A stretch of DNA of 64,000 bases. It comes from Opitutia bacterium. Lineage in GTDB: Bacteria > Verrucomicrobiota > Verrucomicrobiia > Opitutales > Opitutaceae. The position numbers were made by a program, and so were the translations under genes. The stretch is taken from contig JACRHT010000016.1 in the NCBI GenBank assembly GCA_016217545.1, forward strand, positions 434,001 to 498,000, in the 5' to 3' direction. How positions within the stretch are numbered: the first letter of the stretch is position 1; each line of letters starts with the position of its first letter. The notes under the pieces are model-generated. The model made no database searches and was not told where the DNA came from. It saw only the letters and a list, made by a program, of their open reading frames with translations. Shown one piece after another: positions 43,120 through 48,749 of this stretch.

Positions 43120-43443
43120 ATGACAAAAACGTTAAGAGCGAAGCCATCCTTGGTCTTCCTGCCCTACATCGCAAACGTCGGGCTCTACCTTTTCCTCCTG
43201 CTGCGTGGCGCGCGGGGCACTGGCATTTTTATCAGCGCGTTGATGGCAGCCGGAGGCCTCACCTTTCTCTATTTTATCATCAAGAAGGGATTTGTTCTGG
43301 GACGAGGCGGGCATTACTCGATAGACGGAAAGCCAAATGCATTTTGGACGAGCGCGGCGCTATGCTTTTGCTGGTATCTGGTGGTCACGCTCGTGGCTGT
43401 CGGGTTCTATTTCCAAGATCGCGCTCTCGGCATCATCAACTAG
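43120..43443 (+). CDS. cassette 19: three-helix membrane protein
   Basis: 107 residues. Helices LVFLPYIANVGLYLFLLLRG, GIFISALMAAGGLTFLYFII and WTSAALCFCWYLVVTLVAVG, with a basic loop KKGFVLGRGGHYSIDGKP. Unknown family. Stop before attC 19. Confidence 0.68.
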   Translation: MTKTLRAKPSLVFLPYIANVGLYLFLLLRGARGTGIFISALMAAGGLTFLYFIIKKGFVLGRGGHYSIDGKPNAFWTSAALCFCWYLVVTLVAVGFYFQDRALGIIN

Positions 43444-43457
43444 GCCATGAAGAAAGA

Positions 43458-43527
43458 GCCCAACCAGTCGGCACAGACAACTCCGGGCAGCTGCGCTGCC
43501 CTCCGTGTCTGACCTCAAACGTTCGGC
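43458..43527 (+). repeat. attC 19 (70 bp)
   Basis: R'' GCCCAAC (one mismatch to the complement of GCTGGGC), R' GTTCGGC. Core GGGCAGC-TGC-GCTGCCC, arms ACAGACA/TGTCTG. Confidence 0.92.
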
Positions 43528-43545
43528 AAAAGAGACGCGCGCACC

Positions 43546-43803
43546 ATGAATCCAGAGGCTCTCGCTTCGTTGTCACCCGAAGAGAAGAAGGAAGTAAGTG
43601 CGCTCCGGAAGCAGTTCATTGCCGCGGTGAAGAAGACCAATCTCGGCGATGGCTCGGCGTTCGCGCGCCATTTTCAGATCAAAGAAGAAGCTGCATTCTT
43701 TGTCTGCTCCGACGGCAGTTCGTCACTTCCTGGGATCAAGACGAGATCAAGGAAGTCCCTGGAAGTTCTATTCGATGACGCCGTGGCAAACTACGGCAGA
43801 TAA
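43546..43803 (+). CDS. cassette 20: small soluble helical protein
   Basis: 85 residues, charged and helical at the start (ALASLSPEEKKEVSALRKQF) followed by FQIKEEAAFFVCSDGSSSLP and a C-terminal helix KSLEVLFDDAVANYGR. No leader or membrane segment. Unknown family. Confidence 0.64.
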   Translation: MNPEALASLSPEEKKEVSALRKQFIAAVKKTNLGDGSAFARHFQIKEEAAFFVCSDGSSSLPGIKTRSRKSLEVLFDDAVANYGR

Positions 43804-43809
43804 AATGGA

Positions 43810-43819
43810 GCCGAACCAG
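43810..43819 (+). repeat. attC 20, R'' end only, disrupted by IS110 remnant
   Basis: R'' GCCGAAC exactly complements GTTCGGC opening cassette 20, followed by CAG and then IS110-related sequence. Confidence 0.8.
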
Positions 43820-44086
43820 TAGGAATGAGAAGGCGTGAGAGGTCCGCGTCGCCGTAGAAGCGCGCGCGGTTCTACTCTCCGCCCTATGAACACAAACGAA
43901 CTGACGATTGGATTGGATCTCGGGGACCGCCGGCATCACGTGTGCGTCCTCAGTGCCTTGGGTGAGATCATCGCCGAGGAAATTTTGCCCAACACCCGCG
44001 AGTGCCTCAGCGCCTACGCCGCGCGTTATCCGGGTGCGATGATCATCATGGAGACGGGCACGCACAGTCCGTGGGTCTCGCGGCTA
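43820..44086 (+). mobile_element. IS110-family remnant
   Basis: Left end of an IS110/IS1111-type element of a different subfamily from that at 37111-38690; only ~66 bp of upstream sequence and the start of the transposase survive. Confidence 0.75.
43886..44086 (+). pseudogene. IS110-family transposase, N-terminal fragment
   Basis: 67 codons of a DEDD transposase: D11 in GLDLGDRRHHVCVL, E56 in IIMETGTHSPWVSRL. The sequence breaks off at 44086 where a cassette fragment begins; the remaining catalytic Asp residues and the Transposase_20 domain are missing, so the gene is dead. It points rightward, opposite to the intact IS110. Confidence 0.88.
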
Positions 44087-44207
44087 TCTGCACCTGATCA
44101 GGGCGAAGCAGGGAGATCGCTATCAGATCGGAAACAATCGAGGGCGCATCAACGGCTGGGTCGGCCTGAATGGCATCTTCGGCCGTTGCGTCAGCGTGGA
44201 AAAATGA
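44082..44207 (+). pseudogene. cassette 21: C-terminal fragment
   Basis: 41 codons in frame with a stop just before an attC-like R'' box, encoding GYLHLIRAKQGDRYQIGNNR, GRINGWVGLNGIFGRCVSVE. The first half is missing, replaced by the IS110 remnant. Unknown family; basic and glycine-rich. Confidence 0.6.
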
Positions 44208-44210
44208 AGA

Positions 44211-44240
44211 ACCCAACCGACCGCCTTCTGTGGCCGCCGG
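44211..44240 (+). repeat. attC 21, partial
   Basis: R'' ACCCAAC (fits RYYYAAC) followed by CGACCG and, after a short spacer, CGGTCG. No R' box is seen before the GH112 stop codon at 44256, so the array ends in a truncated site. The hairpin could double as a terminator. Confidence 0.6.
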
Positions 44241-44255
44241 TCGATCTCCCCTCAC

Positions 44256-46460
44256 TCAGACATCCACGATCGCGATGCCGTGGGCTTCGAGTTGCAGCGG
44301 GCGCGTGGCGCGGGCGCCGCCGAGGGTCACGGTCGTGGGCTGCGGCTCGCCGGCGTTGTTGATCACGACGAGTTTCTTCACCGCCGGGAAGTAGCTGGCC
44401 TCGGTCTTCACGTTGCCCGCCTGCCAGGCGCCCCAAGCGGCGTCCTGCGACGCGGCCCAGTAGAGCGCGCGGTGCAGCAGGCGCGTGTTCTCGAAGTTGA
44501 ACTTGAACCCGCTCAGATAAACCGCCCGGCCGCGGCCGAAGGCGTGCGTGGCGAGACGCGGCGTGCCGTCGCGCTCGGCGAGCACGGTCGTGTCGCCATC
44601 GAAGACATAGATGCCGTCGACATCCTTGCCGAGGTCGAGCGGCGCGGTGACGTCCGCGGTGATGAAGTGCGCCGCCACCGGCGCGGCGGGCGGAGCGAAC
44701 TTGAACTTGCCGTTGGCAACGCGGTCGCCGGTGTCGCGGTCGAGGCCGAAGACACGCGCGAGTTTGAAGCACTGGCCGGGACGCGGGCGCGCCGAGGGCT
44801 CGCCAACGCCGATCACGCCGCCGCCCTTTTGCGCGAACTCCGTGAGGATTGTCTCGACGCGCGGGTCGTCCCAATAGTGTCCGCCGCTCCACGCGGAGCC
44901 GGCGCGACCGCAGTTGATCACGGCTTTCACGCCGCGCGGCACGCCGTGCTTCACCAAGTCGTCGAAGCTGATGAACTGCACGTCGAGCGCGAGGCCGGCG
45001 AGGGACTCGAGCACGTCGTAGAGCGCCACGCCCGGCGTGAGGTGGCCCGAGCACGTCCACGCGCGCAGGTCGCCCCACGCGGTGAGCACGGCGACCTTGA
45101 AGGGCGCGACCCACGGACGGCCGCCGGCGTGGAAGGATTTCAGGAGGCGGAACTCGCGCGCGAGTCCCTCGATGTAGTCCTGGAAATCGGGGAACGGCTC
45201 GACGAGCGACAGGTAGCCGCCGAGACCGATGCGATCGATGGGCGCGCGCACGAGGCCGCGGCGCGCATCGATCCAGAAGTTCTTCGCGTCGAGCGTGGGA
45301 TTGCCGCCGGCCTTGAAGGTCGGCTCGCCCTTCAAGCCCGTCGGGAACAAATACGGGTGCAGGCGGAGTTCGCGCGTCTTCGCGCCGGTGGAGTGCGCGC
45401 AGAGGCGCACCTCGAAGGCGTTGAACACGCACTTGATCAGGCCGTCGAAGCCGAACTCCTTGAAGCGCGGGCTGCTCGGCTCCACGCCGACCCAGTGATC
45501 GTCGTAGAACACGTAGGCGAGCTTGCGGTGGCGGTGGACGAGGTCGATGCACTTGCGCCCGAACTCGATCACGAAGCCGTGGATGAAATCCATGTAGTCG
45601 CGGTAGCGGCGCGACGGGGCGTTGTGCGTGGAGTTGTAGAGGCCGCCGTTGACGAAGTCCTCCGACGTGAGCCGGTAGCCGTATTTCTTCTCGAACAGCG
45701 TGAGCGCGCGCGGGCTGACGGTCATCTCGTAATCGCCCCAGTCGGAATAAATGTCGCGCAGCTTCGCGTGGTCGGCGCCCCAGAACCACGAGAAGTTGTA
45801 GAACATCGAGGTGAAGCGGACGACTTTCGTGTCGGGGTGTTCGCGCAGCCACTGCTCCAGGAACTCCAGCAGCACCCGCTGCGTCTCCGGCTGCATCGGA
45901 TCGACGGCGGCGAGATGCTCGCGGTCACCCCAGTTGTTCGTGAGGTGGTTATACATCGAGATCTCCTCCCAGATGCGGAAGGCGAGGAAGTTCACCGTGT
46001 ATTGGTGGCCGGGCACGGTGCCCTCGATGGTGACGGTGCCTTTCTTCGCGGTGAACGACCACTTGGTCTTCGCGACTTCCTTGCCGGTCGTGCGGTCGAA
46101 AACCTGCCACCAGCGCTTGGGGCTGTCGCCGAAGTTCACCACGAATTGCTCGGTGTAGTAACCGGCCAGCAGCGTGATCGTCGTGCGCGCCTTCGCGGCG
46201 ACGACCGGGAAGCTCATGAGGAAATTCTGCTGGAGCTTGTCGCGGTGCACGCGCGCCCACGGCTGCACGGAGCGCACGAGGCAGATCGTCGAGTAGATCG
46301 CGTAGCCCGACTGCACGATCTCGGGCGAGAGCTGCGTGCCGTCGGAGTCGCGGATGGTGTCGGCGCCCCATTTCTTCGCGAGGCGCAGCGTGAGCTGCTC
46401 GTAACCGGCTTCGCCGGGCAGCGTGAAATCACCGTGGGAGAGATTGGGAGGATTGGTCAT
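44256..46460 (-). CDS. GH112 beta-galactoside phosphorylase
   Basis: 734 residues, the normal size for GH112. NPPNLSHGDFTLPGEAGYEQ, KKWGADTIRDSDGTQLSPEI, EEISMYNHLTNNWGDREHLA, FYNFSWFWGAD, YDDHWVGVEP and LTAWGDLRAWTCSGHL are GH112 hallmarks; the acid is expected among the Asp of RDSDGT. Family members phosphorolyse galacto-N-biose/lacto-N-biose or D-galactosyl-beta-1,4-L-rhamnose to galactose 1-phosphate. No signal peptide, so cytosolic. With rhamnose mutarotase and pectin enzymes nearby, the Gal-Rha activity is attractive but not proven by sequence. Confidence 0.88.
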   Translation of the reverse strand: MTNPPNLSHGDFTLPGEAGYEQLTLRLAKKWGADTIRDSDGTQLSPEIVQSGYAIYSTICLVRSVQPWARVHRDKLQQNFLMSFPVVAAKARTTITLLAGYYTEQFVVNFGDSPKRWWQVFDRTTGKEVAKTKWSFTAKKGTVTIEGTVPGHQYTVNFLAFRIWEEISMYNHLTNNWGDREHLAAVDPMQPETQRVLLEFLEQWLREHPDTKVVRFTSMFYNFSWFWGADHAKLRDIYSDWGDYEMTVSPRALTLFEKKYGYRLTSEDFVNGGLYNSTHNAPSRRYRDYMDFIHGFVIEFGRKCIDLVHRHRKLAYVFYDDHWVGVEPSSPRFKEFGFDGLIKCVFNAFEVRLCAHSTGAKTRELRLHPYLFPTGLKGEPTFKAGGNPTLDAKNFWIDARRGLVRAPIDRIGLGGYLSLVEPFPDFQDYIEGLAREFRLLKSFHAGGRPWVAPFKVAVLTAWGDLRAWTCSGHLTPGVALYDVLESLAGLALDVQFISFDDLVKHGVPRGVKAVINCGRAGSAWSGGHYWDDPRVETILTEFAQKGGGVIGVGEPSARPRPGQCFKLARVFGLDRDTGDRVANGKFKFAPPAAPVAAHFITADVTAPLDLGKDVDGIYVFDGDTTVLAERDGTPRLATHAFGRGRAVYLSGFKFNFENTRLLHRALYWAASQDAAWGAWQAGNVKTEASYFPAVKKLVVINNAGEPQPTTVTLGGARATRPLQLEAHGIAIVDV

Positions 46461-46493
46461 CGAGGAGAGATTTCAGTAGGAGAAACCACGAAT

Positions 46494-46564
46494 ACACACG
46501 AATGGACACCAATGTGGACAACGCTCACGGCGGCATTCGTGTCCATTCGTGTTCATTCGTGGTT
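46494..46564. repeat. palindromic repeat AACCACGAAT...ATTCGTGGTT
   Basis: 71-bp inverted repeat in the GH112-GH42 gap; the left arm AACCACGAATACACACGAAT and the right arm with CCATTCGTG twice and ATTCGTGGTT are complementary. Not translated here. Similar in style, though not in sequence, to the repeat at 24383-24450. Confidence 0.88.
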
Positions 46565-46585
46565 AATAAGGATCGAGTGCTCGGC

Positions 46586-48673
46586 TCAGAATCGCACCGC
46601 GCGCCACTCGTAGCGGCCGAGCTTCAACGCGCCGGCGGCGAGCGCGGCGCCGCTGACAGCGTCGGTCGCGGCGGCGGGCAACTGCACTTCGCCACCCGCG
46701 CCATCCATGTTCACGGCGATCCACAGCGTGCGGCCGTCGGTCGTGCGGCGCGGACACACGATCGTGCCGGGCGTGGCAGTGTAGCGATGGCGAACATCCG
46801 CGCGCGTCGCGGCGTGCGCGACGAGGCGGGCGAGCAGCGCCTGGCCGGCGTCGCCCTGCGGTTGCGCGGCGAGCACGATGATCGCGCCCCGGCCGAGCGG
46901 ACGCTCCGTCGCGAACGCGAGTCCGGCCTCCATGCGATCGGTCAGCAGCGTGCCGAGGATCTTGGTCTCGGGCGCGGCGGGACGCAGCGCGTTGCACCAG
47001 CCGGCGAGCGGCGCCGTCACGCCGTCGCTCTCGGCCTTGGCGTCGATGCCGTTCACGGGAAACGAATAGACGACCTCCACGCCCGCGAGCTTTTCGAGCG
47101 CGCCGAGCGCGGCGTCGGTCGGCACGGTGTGCTCGGCGGTGCGTCCGCCGGAGAGCGGGCCGCAGATCCACACGCCGCCGTTGCGCACGAATTTCTCCGC
47201 CCTGGCCAGCACTTCGGCGCTGAGGTGCGGCACCATCGGGGTGACGAGCAGTTTCAACCCGTCGAGCGAGGCGCCTTCGAACCGGATGTCGCGCGGCACG
47301 CCGGCGTCGAGCAGCAGCGAGTGCCATTCGCCGATCGCCTTCTGGTAATCGACCGTGTGCGCGCGATTCGAGCCCAGCGGCTCCGTCTGCCACATGGCGC
47401 GAGCGAGATCGGACCACGTCACCGCGGCCTCCACCGGCAGCGGCTGGCTCGCCGCGATGAGCGGCTCGAGTTGCCGGCGCGCGGCCTCGACGCGCTCCAC
47501 CTGCACGTAGCCGAGCGTGGGCTTGCCCCAGGCGCTGAGCAGCGCGCTGTGCGGGAGTTCGCAGCCGGTGCGTTGCTGCCGCCAGAGCCAATAGCAAAAC
47601 GCCTCGCCACCGAGCGCGTAGTCGGCGACCGCCTCGGCCACGAGGAAGCCCGGCGGATGCGCCGGCTCGTGGTTGCTGAGCCAGCCGTTGTGCGCAGCGC
47701 TCGTTTCCATGACCCAAAACGCCTTGCCGGGCTTCGCCGCGCGGAAGAGGTCGTAGTGCACGATGAGATTCCGCCAGTCCTTGCTCGAGGGGTAATCGTC
47801 GAACGCCGCGAAATCCAGCGGCGCGTGCAGGCTCTCGAGCCCGACGCCGAACCAGCGCATCGTGTTGTGCGTGATCGGCGCGGCGGAGTGCTGGCGGATC
47901 GCCGCGCATTGCTCGGCGACGAAATCCGCCGTGCGCTCGCGGTTGAACATCCGGTAGGCCGTGCTGAGCGAGGCGTTGTGGAGGAACGGCGTGCGCAGCG
48001 GCGCCGGCACCTGATCGAAGCGCTGGTAACGCTGGCTCCAAATCTCCGTGCCCCACGCGGCGTTGAGCGCGCCGATCGTGCCGTGGCGTTGCTCGAGCCA
48101 GCGCTGCCAATTCGCGATGGCGGACGGATTGAAATCCTCGCCGACGTGGCATTTCAGCTCGTTGTCGATTTGCCATGCGATGACGGCCGGGTGCCGCCCG
48201 AGCGCCGCCGCCTCGGCCGCGACGATCCGCAGGCACGCCGCGCGGACGTCGGGGTTTTCATAAGACATGTGCTGCCGCGCGCCGTGGATCATGGCGCGGC
48301 CCTCGCCGTCGACGAACGCGCGCGCCGGGTGCCCGTGGCTCAGCCACACCGGCGGCGTGGCCGTGGGCGTGCAGAGCACGACGTCGATGCCCGCCGCATG
48401 CAGTTGATCGAACACGCGCTGGAAAAAACTGAAGTCGACATTCCCCTCGTGCGGCTCCATGCGCGCCCACGCAAACTCGCCCACGCGCACGACGTTGATG
48501 CCGAGTTTCTTCATCTCGGCGATGTCGCGCGGCACTTCCGCCTCGGGCCACAGCTCCGGATAATACGCGGCGCCGTGGTAGAGCTTGGTCCCCTGCCCGA
48601 CCGCCGCGCGCAGACCCAGCGAGAGCAAACCAGTCACGACAACGGCAACGAGGAGACGAAGGCGGATTTTCAT
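46586..48673 (-). CDS. GH42 beta-galactosidase, secreted
   Basis: 695 residues. Signal peptide (RLRLLVAVVVTGLLSLGLRA), then the GH42 barrel: YHGAAYYPELWPE, VVRVGEFAWARMEPHEG, CTPTATPPVWLSHGHP, acid/base E172 in WQIDNELKCH and nucleophile E323 in WVMETSAAH, followed by the trimerisation and C-terminal domains. It hydrolyses terminal beta-galactosyl residues, e.g. from galactan side chains. Transcribed with GH112 and probably with the upstream GH2 gene (76 nt gap). Confidence 0.92.
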   Translation of the reverse strand: MKIRLRLLVAVVVTGLLSLGLRAAVGQGTKLYHGAAYYPELWPEAEVPRDIAEMKKLGINVVRVGEFAWARMEPHEGNVDFSFFQRVFDQLHAAGIDVVLCTPTATPPVWLSHGHPARAFVDGEGRAMIHGARQHMSYENPDVRAACLRIVAAEAAALGRHPAVIAWQIDNELKCHVGEDFNPSAIANWQRWLEQRHGTIGALNAAWGTEIWSQRYQRFDQVPAPLRTPFLHNASLSTAYRMFNRERTADFVAEQCAAIRQHSAAPITHNTMRWFGVGLESLHAPLDFAAFDDYPSSKDWRNLIVHYDLFRAAKPGKAFWVMETSAAHNGWLSNHEPAHPPGFLVAEAVADYALGGEAFCYWLWRQQRTGCELPHSALLSAWGKPTLGYVQVERVEAARRQLEPLIAASQPLPVEAAVTWSDLARAMWQTEPLGSNRAHTVDYQKAIGEWHSLLLDAGVPRDIRFEGASLDGLKLLVTPMVPHLSAEVLARAEKFVRNGGVWICGPLSGGRTAEHTVPTDAALGALEKLAGVEVVYSFPVNGIDAKAESDGVTAPLAGWCNALRPAAPETKILGTLLTDRMEAGLAFATERPLGRGAIIVLAAQPQGDAGQALLARLVAHAATRADVRHRYTATPGTIVCPRRTTDGRTLWIAVNMDGAGGEVQLPAAATDAVSGAALAAGALKLGRYEWRAVRF

Positions 48674-48749
48674 GGGGAGGGGTGAGCGACTGAGCCAATA
48701 GCACCACCGCCCGTCGGCAAAGCCAGTCGCATTCGGATAGTCCGGCGCC

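Larger units (their letters stand above)
33049..44240 (+). mobile_element. sedentary chromosomal integron with about 20 cassettes
   Basis: Layout: leftward truncated intI (33049-33780), attI-like junction at 33952, then cassettes on the plus strand separated by 18 complete attC sites (61-134 bp) and three partial ones. Outer boxes read RYYYAAC-like at the start and GTTRRRY-like at the end of each site, with inverted inner arms. Cassette DNA is visibly less GC-rich than the flanking hydrolase genes. Two IS110-family insertions lie inside. The array ends about 16 bp before the GH112 stop codon at 44256. Confidence 0.93.

Noticed and set aside
34178-43527. Regularly repeated sequence as a CRISPR array
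   Set aside because: Repeats are 61-134 bp with inverted arms and flank full genes, not ~30-bp units with short spacers; attC sites explain them.
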